Numbered from the stretch's first letter, positions 1 to 7,811 are shown. The stretch: DNA of 23,497 nt from Treponema sp. (GCA_031254795.1 JAIRTS010000084.1:1-23497); one strand, 5' to 3'. Notes: generated by a model not told the origin, from the sequence alone. Numbers and translations are program-made.

Positions 1-374
1 CGGTGACAACTAAAGAAACAGGCGAAAAATTGAAGGAAGCGCGCGAAGGGATGGAAGCGAGGCGCGAGATGAAATTTCTGGAGACAGGAAGCGGGAAGGA
101 GCGCGCGCCCTTTCCGGCGCGATCAGCGCCGACATATAGCCCCTCGCGGATGACACAAATAATAAAAAGCGTAACGGCGAGGAAAATATTTGAGGCGCGC
201 TCGGAAGTGAAAAAACTGTTATGGAGAGGAGAATTCCGGACAAAAAGGTGTTACGCGGGAACGGCGGAAGGACACGGGGATGAAAAAGCGATTACGCGTT
301 ATGCGAAGAATCAAGAGAGGAATCCCGGAGAATATGAACAAATATAAGAAAACAAGCGATTGGAGCTATTTTGA
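1..374 (+). pseudogene. IS200/IS605-family TnpA (Y1 transposase) remnant
   Basis: The reading frame from the window edge can be followed along most of a TnpA protein. Residues about 40-115 match the family closely: PTYSPSRMTQIIKS, then ARKIFEARSEVKKLLWRGEF, then ITRYAKNQ, whose Tyr is the usual catalytic nucleophile. The HUH metal-binding segment that normally precedes PTYS (family pattern DHVHFLxQS) reads ERAPFPARS, so both histidines are gone. A TAA at 345-347 interrupts the frame; past it the same frame continues ENKRLELF and stops at 372-374, the expected TnpA C-terminus. Lost histidines plus a nonsense codon make this a dead copy. The 5' end lies outside the window and no tnpB follows. 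The identification rests on motif memory, not a search. Confidence 0.78.
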
Positions 375-419
375 AAATACCCTCAAACGACAATCTTAAA
401 ATACCTCGGAGATCTGCTC

Positions 420-444
420 GGGTTTGTCAGATTTTTTGTGTAAT
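420..444. repeat. Probable IS256-family terminal inverted repeat (one end only)
   Basis: Read on the minus strand this stretch runs ATTACACAAAAAATCTGACA followed by AACCC, which resembles the terminal repeat of IS256-family elements. It lies about 15 bases beyond the stop codon of the transposase remnant at 458-775, where an IS end is expected. The opposite end is not seen, in keeping with a truncated element. Confidence 0.5.
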
Positions 445-457
445 TGGCAGAATATCA

Positions 458-775
458 TCAGAACGGGACCCGTTCTTTTCCAAACTCAATAGCGAACTGG
501 TTAAACGCCATACCCAAACGCTTAATCGGCGTCGTCCATTTTTCCGACGCGTTCCGTGTCGCCAAATACAGTATCTTGAATATAGCGGCATCGGTCGAAA
601 AAGTCGAGCGGTTTTTGGCGACTTTACGCAACTGGCAATTCCGGGATTCAATTGCGTTAGTCGTATAAATCGCGCGGCGTATTTCCGGTGAATATTTAAA
701 ATATTCGTGCAGGTCGCTCCAACGCTCGTCCCATGACCGGTAAATCATCGGGTGCTTTCCTTTCGCCGTTTTCAT
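458..775 (-). pseudogene. IS256-family (Mutator-type) transposase, C-terminal fragment
   Basis: About 105 residues match the C-terminal third of IS256-family transposases: SWDERWSDLHEYFKYSPEIR, then IYTTNAIESRN, QLRKVAKNR, ILYLATRNASEKWTTPIKR. The IYTTNAIES block carries the last acidic residue of the DDE triad. The stop at 458-460 is the natural C-terminus. Upstream of the apparent ATG at 775 the same frame continues about 13 codons without recognisable homology and hits a stop near 815, so the first two catalytic Asp residues and the N-terminal domain are missing. It is a decayed element, not a functional gene. Confidence 0.85.
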
Positions 776-854
776 TGCTGGCGCCGTCGAACCAGAATTT
801 TTTGTAATTATTGTTTATGGTTATATCGTCTATGTCTCTATCGCCTCATAGACA

Positions 855-1160
855 CTATTCGGCGTTGGGCGAACAGTCGATATTCGCCGCGGGGTTCGCG
901 GCCAGAGACCCTGAAAGGCTGATATAGGCGTTCCTTCCAAGATACACCGGGTTGCCGGCGTCTATCGCCGTTTCCCCGCTCATGGGGAAACGCCCGCCCG
1001 CAAGATACACCCCGCCGCCGTAGTTGCAGCTGTTAATGTAGCCGAGAGCGGCGTTGTCTTCGATGAAGCCGTTTTCCATGATGAAGGTTTCGAGCCTGAC
1101 GACAAAGTCCCGCACCGGCATCCCATTGACAAAGCGCCTCCCGAAACTTAGAATAAAAAA
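855..1160 (-). pseudogene. Fragment of a parallel beta-helix surface protein (Treponema repeat type)
   Basis: The minus-strand frame ends at TAG 855-857 and reads MENGFIEDNAALG, GGGVYLAGGRFPMSG, NPVYLGRNAYISLSGSL. These are the G-G-F-x-M-S-G and LSG rungs typical of large right-handed beta-helix adhesin-like proteins common in treponemes. Only about three rungs survive. There is an ATG at 1121 but the frame is open upstream through 1160 with no ribosome site, signal peptide or N-terminal domain, so this is the 3' piece of a much larger gene. The rlmD-like gene promoter is embedded in its upstream edge, which suggests a rearrangement breakpoint here. Confidence 0.65.
1126..1154 (+). promoter_or_regulatory. 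Sigma70-type promoter for the rlmD-btuFCD operon
   Basis: TTGACA at 1126-1131 and TAGAAT at 1149-1154 are separated by exactly 17 bases. The expected transcription start is around 1161-1162, which is the first base of the rlmD-like ATG. No Shine-Dalgarno sequence precedes that ATG, so the mRNA is probably leaderless or nearly so. Confidence 0.68.
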
Positions 1161-2387
1161 ATGAAAAACAAGCGAAGAAACGAAACCAATGAGGTTTTCA
1201 CTTCGCAGGTTGAACGCATCGCGTCAAATGGGGCGGGAATTCTTACGCACAACGGGCAGAAATTTTTTGTCCATAAGACCGCGCCGCTTGACAGGGTGAC
1301 CGTCAGGGTGCAAGAACTGCATAAAGGGTGGGGAACGGCTGAGGCGTTGCGCATAGAGGAGCGGTCGCCGTTCAGAACGTCCTGCGTCTGCCCCCTTGCC
1401 GGACGATGCGGAGGGTGTTCTTTGCAACACCTCGCCTACGAAAAGCAGGTTGAAGAAAAAGCCGCCATATTGCGAGAAAGCTTTGTCCGCATCGGGGGCT
1501 TTAAGGAGCCGCCCGCCGTACGGATCAGGCGATCCAAAGGCTTTGGGTACCGCAACCGCGTACAGTTCCACCGCTTTAAGTCCTCGCTTCCAGGCTTCAA
1601 GGTGAAACAGAGCGACGAGATTTTGCAAGTCGACGCGTGTCCTGTCGCGGACGAAGGCATAAACAACGCGCTTGCGGGAAAAAAAATCACGCCGCCGGTT
1701 GAAAAGGACCGTTGGACGGTTTATTCCTATAAAGACACATTTTTAATGGAAGGAAAAAATGAGCGTGGATCGGTTGTTCTTCTGGACAAACGGCTTGCGC
1801 TGGACGCGGGTGTTTTTTTTCAAAGCAACGCTTCCGCGCTTGAAACGCTCATTAAAGACATGGTTTCCATTGCGGAAGAAGCCGTTTCCGGCGATTCCGC
1901 GCCGCCGCAGGCGCCGCTTGCCGCAGACGTTTACTGTGGAGTGGGAACGTTCGCCGCTTTTTTGCGCGATTTGGGCTGTTTTGAAAGCATAGACTTGGTT
2001 GAGGAAAACAAAGCCGCTCTGAGCCTTGCCCGCGACAACATCAACGCCGCCGGCGCCATCAACGCCGGTCGAGGCGCGCGTGGAAATTGTCACGCGGTTT
2101 CCGCTGACGCCTGGGCGCGGGGCAATAAAAACCGTTACGGATTTATTATCGCGGATCCACCGAGAGAAGGACTGTCGCAGGGGATGCGGGCGTGGCTTTG
2201 CGCGCAAGGCGCCTCGCAAAACACGCCGGTTTTTGCGTATGTGTCTTGCAATCCGGCGACCCTTGCGCGGGACAGCAAGGCGCTGGTGAAAAGCGGTTAT
2301 GCGCTTTCTTCGCTCGTTTTTTACGACTTTTACCCGCAAACGCCGCATATTGAAAGTTTGGCGATATTCCAAAGGAGCCGGTTATGA
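1161..2387 (+). CDS. rlmD: 23S rRNA (uracil-5-)-methyltransferase, RlmD/RumA type
   Basis: A 408-residue SAM-dependent RNA m5U methyltransferase, the usual length for RlmD/RlmCD enzymes. An N-terminal TRAM-like RNA-binding domain covers roughly residues 12-70. The 4Fe-4S ligands are visible as C77, C83 and C86 (CPLAGRCGGC) with C160 as the fourth. The catalytic domain shows FFQSNA (219-224), the SAM loop DVYCGVGTF (256-264), DPPREG (332-337) and the nucleophile C363 in SCNPATLARD. Which uridine it modifies cannot be read from sequence; it could be RlmD-like or dual-specific RlmCD. The start follows a promoter directly, without a ribosome site. The stop overlaps the btuF start (ATGA), so translation is coupled to the importer genes, an unusual partner with no obvious functional link. 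Confidence 0.92.
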   Translation: MKNKRRNETNEVFTSQVERIASNGAGILTHNGQKFFVHKTAPLDRVTVRVQELHKGWGTAEALRIEERSPFRTSCVCPLAGRCGGCSLQHLAYEKQVEEKAAILRESFVRIGGFKEPPAVRIRRSKGFGYRNRVQFHRFKSSLPGFKVKQSDEILQVDACPVADEGINNALAGKKITPPVEKDRWTVYSYKDTFLMEGKNERGSVVLLDKRLALDAGVFFQSNASALETLIKDMVSIAEEAVSGDSAPPQAPLAADVYCGVGTFAAFLRDLGCFESIDLVEENKAALSLARDNINAAGAINAGRGARGNCHAVSADAWARGNKNRYGFIIADPPREGLSQGMRAWLCAQGASQNTPVFAYVSCNPATLARDSKALVKSGYALSSLVFYDFYPQTPHIESLAIFQRSRL

Positions 2388-3247
2388 AAACCAGAATCTC
2401 ATTGCTCGCGGCATGTTTTCTTATTCTATTCCACGCGCCGCTTCACGCGCAGACGGAATTGACCGACGCGTTGGGCAAGAAGTTTGTCCTTAGAAACGCG
2501 GCGCGACGGATCGTAAGCCTCTCCCCGGCGGCGACGGAGATTCTGTTTGCCGTGGGAGCCGGCGGACAAGTTGTGGGCAGAACCGAATTTTGCGATTATC
2601 CCGCAGCCGCGTTGTCTGTTCCTGTTGTCGGCGGGTTTTCCGGCGCGACCGTAAGCGTAGAATCCATCGCGGCGCTCAAGTCCGATTTGGCGCTTGTGTC
2701 CGCGGACATGCACCAACGGCTTGTTCCGCTTCTGGAAGGAATCGGCGTCATGGTTTTTGCCCTTGAGCCGCGTAATTTTGAAGAGGTGTTCGCGGTGATA
2801 GAGATCGTAGGGCGGCTCACCGGGCGTGAGCAAAGCGCGGCTCGTGTGGCGCGGGATATGAAGGTGAATTTGGCGCGAATTGAAACACGAACACGGGGCA
2901 AAAAGGCGCCGGCGGTGTTTTGGGAGCTTTACGATTCGCCGCTTATGACGAGCGGCGGCGACACGCTTGTCAATGAAGCGATAACAAGGGCGGGCGGCAG
3001 GAATATTTTCGCCAACGAGCGTGGGCGGTGGATGACGGTGAGCTTTGAACAAGTGTTGGTCCGCGATCCAGAGTGGATACTCATGGGGAGCGATCATGAC
3101 GTCGACGTGACGGCGCGCCCGTTATGGAGCGCGATCTCCGCGGTAAAAAACAACCGGATCGCGGTTATTGACGCGAATACGATCTACCGTTACGGTCCGC
3201 GTTTGGTGGACGCGGTGTCCGCCATTGCGCGGTTATTGCATCCATAA
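2384..3247 (+). CDS. btuF: Periplasmic binding protein of a corrinoid/iron-chelate ABC importer (BtuF-like)
   Basis: A 287-residue class III solute-binding protein (PF01497 type). Residues 1-22 form a Sec signal peptide ending LHAQ; there is no lipobox cysteine, so the protein should be free in the periplasm. The mature protein starts with the standard RIVSLSPAATEILFAVGAG block (about 42-60) and continues through a helical linker and a second lobe with ALEPRNFEEVF and GGRNIF. It delivers substrate to the BtuC-like permease encoded next. The start overlaps the previous stop by four bases and is probably translationally coupled. Sequence alone does not separate cobalamin from ferric-siderophore or haem transport; B12 is favoured only by overall resemblance. 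No cobalamin riboswitch was seen upstream. Confidence 0.85.
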   Translation: MKTRISLLAACFLILFHAPLHAQTELTDALGKKFVLRNAARRIVSLSPAATEILFAVGAGGQVVGRTEFCDYPAAALSVPVVGGFSGATVSVESIAALKSDLALVSADMHQRLVPLLEGIGVMVFALEPRNFEEVFAVIEIVGRLTGREQSAARVARDMKVNLARIETRTRGKKAPAVFWELYDSPLMTSGGDTLVNEAITRAGGRNIFANERGRWMTVSFEQVLVRDPEWILMGSDHDVDVTARPLWSAISAVKNNRIAVIDANTIYRYGPRLVDAVSAIARLLHP

Positions 3248-3278
3248 CCATCCGTAATCCCGAAACGCAACCAAAAGA

Positions 3279-4283
3279 ATGAAGCGAGTAAAAAAAAGTA
3301 AAAATTTTGTGTCCACGCTTATTTTGTGCCTCACAGCGGCGTGTTTGGCCGGATTGCTGTTCGGCTCCCTATGGCTTGGCGGACTTTTTCAGGACACGGA
3401 AACCCGTGAGCTTGCGTTGACGGTGCTGTTTAAATTGCGGCTGCCCCGCGTTGTATGCGCCGTGGCTGTCGGAGCCTGTCTCGGGGTTGCGGGCGCGGGC
3501 TTTCAGGCCGTGTTCCGCAACGCGCTCGCGGACCCTTTCATCGTAGGCGCGTCTTCCGGCGCGGCGTTGGGCGTGGGCGTTGCGATGATTTTTTCTATGG
3601 GCGGTGTGTTGTCCGCAACCGCGTCGCTATCCACGCCGGCGGCGTCCTTTGCCGGAAGCCTCGCCGCTGTTTTCGCGGCTTTGCTGATTTCCCGCGCTGG
3701 CGGCATGGCTTCCGCGACAAACCTCCTTTTGGCAGGCTCCGCTGTCAGCGCCCTGTGTTCAAGCGCGCTTTCCTTTTTGTTCATTCTGAAAGACGGCGGA
3801 TTTCAACGGGTGTATTATTGGATGTTGGGAAGTCTTGCGATCTCATGGAACGCCGTTTTGTCCGCATTGCCTGTGATGTTCGTCGGAACGCTCGTCATCT
3901 TCCTGTCGTCACGCGCCATGGATTTGCTGTTGCAGGGCGATGAAACAGCCGAGAGCCTCGGGCTTGACGTGAAAAAAGCGCGTGTTACGGTGATTCTGGG
4001 CGCGTCTCTCGCTGTCGCGGCGACGGTCTCTGTATGCGGGGTCATCGGCTTTGTGGGGCTTGTCGCTCCGCATGTGGCGCGTCTTTTTACCGGTTCGATT
4101 CACAAACGCCTCTTGCCGGCGTCCGCGCTCTTTGGGGCGCTGATAGTTCTGCTTGCCGACATTGCTAGCCGCTCTGTTTTGCCGCCGCTTGAAATTCCCG
4201 TCGGGGTCATCACCGCGCTCGGCGGCTCGCCGTTCTTTCTCTTTCTGCTTGTCAAAAACAGCGGCGCGGAGAGCAGGAGGTGA
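3279..4283 (+). CDS. btuC: FecCD/BtuC-family ABC importer permease
   Basis: A 334-residue integral membrane protein with about ten hydrophobic segments, the normal BtuC size. Family landmarks are LRLPRVVCAVAVGACLGVAG (54-73), GAGFQAVFRNALADPFIVG (72-90) with the ADP-I/LG-SSG signature ASSGAALG, and near the C-terminus GFVGLVAPHVARL, the cytoplasmic coupling-helix region that contacts the ATPase. It would form a homodimeric channel with two BtuD subunits. It starts 31 bases after btuF with only a weak purine-rich ribosome site. The end overlaps the first btuD start codon by four bases. Substrate is either corrinoid or iron chelate. Confidence 0.9.
   Translation: MKRVKKSKNFVSTLILCLTAACLAGLLFGSLWLGGLFQDTETRELALTVLFKLRLPRVVCAVAVGACLGVAGAGFQAVFRNALADPFIVGASSGAALGVGVAMIFSMGGVLSATASLSTPAASFAGSLAAVFAALLISRAGGMASATNLLLAGSAVSALCSSALSFLFILKDGGFQRVYYWMLGSLAISWNAVLSALPVMFVGTLVIFLSSRAMDLLLQGDETAESLGLDVKKARVTVILGASLAVAATVSVCGVIGFVGLVAPHVARLFTGSIHKRLLPASALFGALIVLLADIASRSVLPPLEIPVGVITALGGSPFFLFLLVKNSGAESRR
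4275..4280 (+). promoter_or_regulatory. Shine-Dalgarno that decides the btuD start
   Basis: A perfect AGGAGG ends at 4280, which is the first base of the upstream in-frame GTG candidate; initiation there is sterically impossible from this site. The in-frame TTG at 4289-4291 lies 8 bases downstream and gives the protein start MLELQDLSVGY, typical for this ATPase family. TTG 4289 is therefore the likelier initiation codon. Confidence 0.6.
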
Positions 4284-5041
4284 AGGCTTTGCTCGAATTG
4301 CAGGATCTGAGCGTTGGATACAAAAACAAAGCCGTACTCAACCACATCAATGGCACCATACGAGAAGGCGAATTGCTGTCACTCATAGGACCAAACGGCG
4401 CCGGGAAAACGACGCTGTTGAGAACCATAGCGGGGTTGCAAGCGCCGCTTTCAGGGCGTGTCTTAATTGATGGAAAAAATCCCGGCGCATTGAAGTCGCA
4501 AAAACGCGCGGAGCTGTTGAGCTTTTTGTTTCAGGGAAACGGACTTCAGGGAGGGTTCGTGGATTGGTCTTTCACGGTTCGAGAAATGGTCGCCCAGGGA
4601 CGCTTTCATCGGCGAGGCTTGTGGGGGAAAGAGACAAAAGCCGACAGGGAAGCCGTTGAAAAAGCCCTTGCCGAAGCGGATTTGTCGCATTTTGCGGAAA
4701 AATCAATCGCAGAACTTTCAGGCGGCGAATTTCAGCGCGCGCTTATCGCCAGAACCATTGCGCAGGGAGCGAACGTCATCCTTCTTGACGAGCCGGTCAA
4801 TAATCTCGATCCAAAATACGCGCTTTTGGCGTTGGATCTTATAAAAAAACTCACGTCGCGGGGCGTAACCGCGCTTGTAACGCTCCATGATCTGTCCCTT
4901 GTCAGCCTTTATGCGGACAGAGTCGGCGTTGCGGCGCGCGGGACGCTTGTCCTTGGCTCGCCGGAGTATATGATGAGGGAAGAAACGCTGGAAGACATTT
5001 TTGAAATCAAGGGGTTTTTTCGGAAGCGTCCGTTTCATTGA
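4280..5041 (+). CDS. btuD: ABC importer ATPase (BtuD-like)
   Basis: A 253-residue ATPase (250 if TTG 4289 is used) energising the BtuCF-like importer. All motifs are intact, numbered from the GTG: Walker A GPNGAGKTT (37-45), Q-loop Gln85, signature ELSGGEFQR (145-153), Walker B VILLDEP (166-172), D-loop NNLD and switch His203 in TLHDLS. It is the last gene of the rlmD-btuFCD unit. Its final 35 bases overlap the end of the convergent TPR-protein gene on the other strand, so no intrinsic terminator can sit between them. Substrate assignment follows the neighbouring permease and binding protein and shares their uncertainty. Confidence 0.9.
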   Translation: MKALLELQDLSVGYKNKAVLNHINGTIREGELLSLIGPNGAGKTTLLRTIAGLQAPLSGRVLIDGKNPGALKSQKRAELLSFLFQGNGLQGGFVDWSFTVREMVAQGRFHRRGLWGKETKADREAVEKALAEADLSHFAEKSIAELSGGEFQRALIARTIAQGANVILLDEPVNNLDPKYALLALDLIKKLTSRGVTALVTLHDLSLVSLYADRVGVAARGTLVLGSPEYMMREETLEDIFEIKGFFRKRPFH

Positions 5042-6101
5042 CAGCCGCTTCACCTGCCGCCGGCGCCGGTTCCAGAGGTCGCTCCAAGGCTTCCACGGCC
5101 GCGTCGCCTTCCACAGTCGCGCCAGATTCCACAGTCGCGCTGTCTTCCGTGGCTGCGGGTTCCTCGCTTGGCGGACTGGGCGGGTTGTCAATAACGCGCT
5201 GGATGTCAGCCTTACGCGCTTCGGAAACGCCGTCTTCCGTCAGCAGAAGCCTCACCGCGTCAAAATCAGCGAAACCGTCCATAATCGCGCCTTCAAGCTC
5301 GGCGATTCCCTCGTCGTTTTCACTGTCCGCAATGAGCAACACACGGGCGATGGCGAATCGCGCCTCCGGTTTTGTGGGATTTTTATTGTCCGCCGGCATC
5401 GCATTATACGCGGCGCGGTACGTTTCAAGCGCGAGAGCGTAAAGCCGCGTGTACTCCAAACAAACGCCGTATTCGTAACGCGCCTGCGGATCATCGTTAA
5501 CCGCAAGCCAGAGCGCGTAAGAATCGACCGCTTCCGGCTTGCCCTGCGCCTTTTGCGCCCGCGCGTAGAGCAACAGGATGTCTTTGTTTTCCTGCAACAC
5601 CGTAGGGCGTCGCGCCAAAACTTCCTCCGCGTTGTCGTATTTTTTTAGCGCGTACAACACCAGCGCGTAATTATAGCCATTGTCGGCGCTTTCAGGCACC
5701 AACGCGAGCGCGCGGCTGTAATAGGCTTCCGCTTTAGCCAGATCACCGGTCTTGATTCGGGCGTACGCCGCGGCTTTGAGCGCCTGAACATTGTCGGCGT
5801 CTTTTGCCAGCACCCGCTCAAAATACCGCGCCGCCTCTTCGTACCGCTTTGTCTCAAACGCTATCCGCCCCAAATTGTAATCCGAAGCGGTCACGGTCTT
5901 TTTTGCGGAACGGGCTTTTGTCAGCCACGTCTCGGCTTCGGCGTATTTTCCCATGTCGAAATACGCCATACCGATGGCGAAATATTCCTCTGCGGAGATA
6001 GCGTCGCTGACACAGGAAAAAAATGAGAATGAGATCAGGGACAACACCGGAAGGAGACGCGGGAGAAAGCGGAGTTTAAGAACTATGTACATGCCGTTCA
6101 T
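5007..6101 (-). CDS. TPR-repeat lipoprotein with acidic Ala/Glu/Pro tail
   Basis: A 364-residue protein when started at ATG 6101; ATG 6092 is an alternative and neither has a strong ribosome site. Residues 9-29 are hydrophobic and end in FFSC, a plausible relaxed spirochaetal lipobox with Cys30 as the lipidation site. At least four TPR units follow (about residues 37-190), seen as EYFAIGMAYFDMGKYAEAET, DYNLGRIAFETKRYEEAARY and AEAYYSRALALVP. The last 60 residues are low-complexity Ala/Glu/Ser/Val/Pro, for example ATVESGATVEGDAAVEALE. It is presumably a periplasmic or envelope scaffold; the partner is unknown. It lies 38 bases after the uracil phosphoribosyltransferase gene and is probably cotranscribed with it. 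Confidence 0.8.
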   Translation of the reverse strand: MNGMYIVLKLRFLPRLLPVLSLISFSFFSCVSDAISAEEYFAIGMAYFDMGKYAEAETWLTKARSAKKTVTASDYNLGRIAFETKRYEEAARYFERVLAKDADNVQALKAAAYARIKTGDLAKAEAYYSRALALVPESADNGYNYALVLYALKKYDNAEEVLARRPTVLQENKDILLLYARAQKAQGKPEAVDSYALWLAVNDDPQARYEYGVCLEYTRLYALALETYRAAYNAMPADNKNPTKPEARFAIARVLLIADSENDEGIAELEGAIMDGFADFDAVRLLLTEDGVSEARKADIQRVIDNPPSPPSEEPAATEDSATVESGATVEGDAAVEALERPLEPAPAAGEAAVNETDASEKTP

Positions 6102-6139
6102 ATCATATTGCAAATTCCGCTTTTCGCGTCCTTCCCACG

Positions 6140-7195
6140 CTACCGGTTGAGCACCGTCGCCTCTATCTCTCGCAACTGGCTGCGGTACAATTGGGCTATG
6201 TTTGAGCCGTAGTCCGCTATAAGCTGCATGATGTTGCGCTGTCCCGTTCCCGAGGCATCCTTGCCGTTGATGCGGTCGCCCGCGTCTCCAAGTCCCGGCA
6301 TAATATACGCGGAATCGTTCAGCATGGGATCCATCCACAAGGTGAACACCTGACAGTTGTCCAACGCCCGCACCACACGGAGCGCGCCTTTCAGCACCGC
6401 TATCGCGTTGAAAAATTGCACCGACTTGGGCTTGACGCCCTGGGAAAGCAGGTGTTTGACCACCGTAACAAGGCTTCCGCCCGTCGCGTTCATAGGATCC
6501 GCGAATACAAGATCCTTGCCGTTTAACGCTTCAAGATCAAAATATGAGCGGTCAAGGTCAAGGATGTACTCCATATTGCTTTCTTTTTTTGTATCGTCAC
6601 GGCTTATTTTGAACAGGGCGAACGGCGTGACGTAGCCTTCCGAAGAATATTCCTGAATTTCCTTTGACATGATCATTGACGGAAGAAGCGCCCCGCGAAG
6701 CATGACGCACATGACCGTATTCATAATCCTGTCATCAATATTGGCGATTTTATGAACCGCGTAGTTTTGCACCGGCGTCGTCACCGGCGTTTTAATGAAA
6801 AAGTAGTTCTTGTCAACTCCGCCGGTGGTCATTCCGTACGCCATGTTGAAAAGCAGTTCATAAGCGCGTTGAGTATAATAGATGAATTCCTCATGTCCCG
6901 TCTTAACATCCCTCAGCTTTGAAATAAGCCGGGACGCTTGGGCGTGGCTTTCATGCGGCGTAACAAAAGAATATACCTGTATATTCTTTTCATTCCGGCA
7001 GATTTCCTGCATAATGCCGCCCATTTCGTTGTACAACGAAATGAGCTTTTCTTCTTGCTTCCGTCCTAAAACAGCGGCGACATAACAGGAGAGCGCCTCT
7101 TGGTACAACGCGGACACTCTGGCAAGCTGTGTTTTGTCGTTTTCCGTAAGATAACCGTCAATATCTTCGGCTTTAAGGATAATCTTGTTGCTCAT
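6140..7195 (-). CDS. upp: Uracil phosphoribosyltransferase with long N-terminal extension
   Basis: The C-terminal part converts uracil and PRPP to UMP in pyrimidine salvage, judging by two diagnostic motifs: the PRPP loop DPMNATGGS (233-241) and the uracil-binding loop PGLGDAGDR (300-308). Standard enzymes are about 210 residues; this one has 351. The extra 130 or so N-terminal residues are mostly helical, with no signal peptide, no transmembrane segment and no domain I recognise. The core also has small changes from canonical Upp (Asn for Leu in DPMxATGG), so a regulatory or altered-specificity role is possible. The start lies only 7 bases after the OMP stop and has just a weak ribosome site, suggesting coupling. 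Confidence 0.85.
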   Translation of the reverse strand: MSNKIILKAEDIDGYLTENDKTQLARVSALYQEALSCYVAAVLGRKQEEKLISLYNEMGGIMQEICRNEKNIQVYSFVTPHESHAQASRLISKLRDVKTGHEEFIYYTQRAYELLFNMAYGMTTGGVDKNYFFIKTPVTTPVQNYAVHKIANIDDRIMNTVMCVMLRGALLPSMIMSKEIQEYSSEGYVTPFALFKISRDDTKKESNMEYILDLDRSYFDLEALNGKDLVFADPMNATGGSLVTVVKHLLSQGVKPKSVQFFNAIAVLKGALRVVRALDNCQVFTLWMDPMLNDSAYIMPGLGDAGDRINGKDASGTGQRNIMQLIADYGSNIAQLYRSQLREIEATVLNR

Positions 7196-7202
7196 TCTTA
7201 CA

Positions 7203-7685
7203 TTAGAACCAGACCCTGACGCCTAAACTTGCCCCAACGCCAGGCCAGACGCCAAGTCCTCCCCCGCCGATTCCAAGTCCCACAAAGGGAACGGCCTGAA
7301 TGTATACCTCAAGGAAATCAAGCGGCAGCCACGAAAGTCCTATAGGAATTTCTGCGCCGACACCGAGCCAATAACTGCGCCGATACAAAGAGTATTCCGT
7401 GTTGTAAATAATATTGACAAAACCACCTGCTCCGAGATACCAGCCGAGGGATCCGACTAGCGGACTGTCAATAAAATAGTAATCTCCCGATACGCCAAGC
7501 CAACCGGAGCTGACGTTTACCGTCCAGTAAATCGGCAGTTGAGGCGCTTTAACGCTAATGCCGCCGCCGCCGCCGCCAGACCATCCGCCCTGTAAGCCGA
7601 CTCCCCAACCGCCGGGATGATCGGCGAACAGGCTTCCCGCGCCGATTGCCAGCGCCAAAAAAGCTGTAATTGCAAATCTTTTCAT
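7203..7685 (-). CDS. Small outer-membrane beta-barrel protein (spirochaete type)
   Basis: A 160-residue protein with a clear Sec signal peptide (1-21, ending GSLFA) followed by a glycine- and aromatic-rich mature region of alternating strands (GWGVGLQGG, GYWLGVGAEIPIG-like segments, GLGVWPGVG). It ends in VRVWF, the terminal aromatic residue favoured by outer-membrane assembly. It resembles the small BAPKO_0422/DUF3996-like barrels of spirochaetes, but that is from memory. The start is fixed by AAGGAG about 8 bases upstream of ATG 7685 and by the signal peptide. It heads the OMP-upp-TPR unit and has its own promoter in the divergent region shared with the Rrf2 gene. Confidence 0.75.
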   Translation of the reverse strand: MKRFAITAFLALAIGAGSLFADHPGGWGVGLQGGWSGGGGGGISVKAPQLPIYWTVNVSSGWLGVSGDYYFIDSPLVGSLGWYLGAGGFVNIIYNTEYSLYRRSYWLGVGAEIPIGLSWLPLDFLEVYIQAVPFVGLGIGGGGLGVWPGVGASLGVRVWF

Positions 7686-7708
7686 GTAGTTGTACTCCTT
7701 GAGCACCC

Positions 7709-7737
7709 AGTATATTTTTTTTAGGATTTTTATGCAA
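7709..7737 (-). promoter_or_regulatory. Promoter of the OMP-upp-TPR unit
   Basis: On the minus strand TTGCAT (7737-7732) and TATACT (7714-7709) are separated by 17 bases of A/T-rich sequence, about 24 bases upstream of the OMP start codon. It is back to back with the Rrf2 gene promoter. Confidence 0.6.
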
Positions 7738-7753
7738 TAGCATTGAAACGCCC

Positions 7754-7782
7754 ATGACATTTTTTTTTGTATATTGTATAAT
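7754..7782 (+). promoter_or_regulatory. Promoter of the Rrf2-family regulator gene
   Basis: ATGACA at 7754-7759 and a perfect TATAAT at 7777-7782 are separated by 17 bases. The expected start near 7789 leaves a short leader containing the AAGGAAGG ribosome site at 7799-7806. The divergent arrangement makes it possible that the regulator controls both promoters. Confidence 0.6.
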
Positions 7783-7811
7783 GAGCGCATCTCTAAGCAA
7801 GGAAGGTTTTT

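Noticed and set aside
298..308. GTTATGCGAAG identical to the start of the dtdA-flanking repeat
   Set aside because: At this place it encodes RYAK of the TnpA catalytic block, and the match does not extend; treated as chance.
776..1160. Possible cobalamin riboswitch upstream of the btuFCD operon
   Set aside because: No B12-box-like sequence was seen, the region encodes a beta-helix fragment on the other strand, and the promoter starts the transcript at the rlmD ATG, leaving no leader.
1224..1690. Long antisense and alternate-frame ORFs across the rlmD, btuF and btuC genes
   Set aside because: They are shadows of GC-rich coding sequence, with no ribosome sites, motifs or plausible composition.
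5001..5648. 215-codon plus-strand ORF opposite the TPR gene
   Set aside because: Arg/Phe/Val-rich shadow of the alanine- and glutamate-rich TPR frame; the opposite frame has clear TPR motifs and a lipobox.
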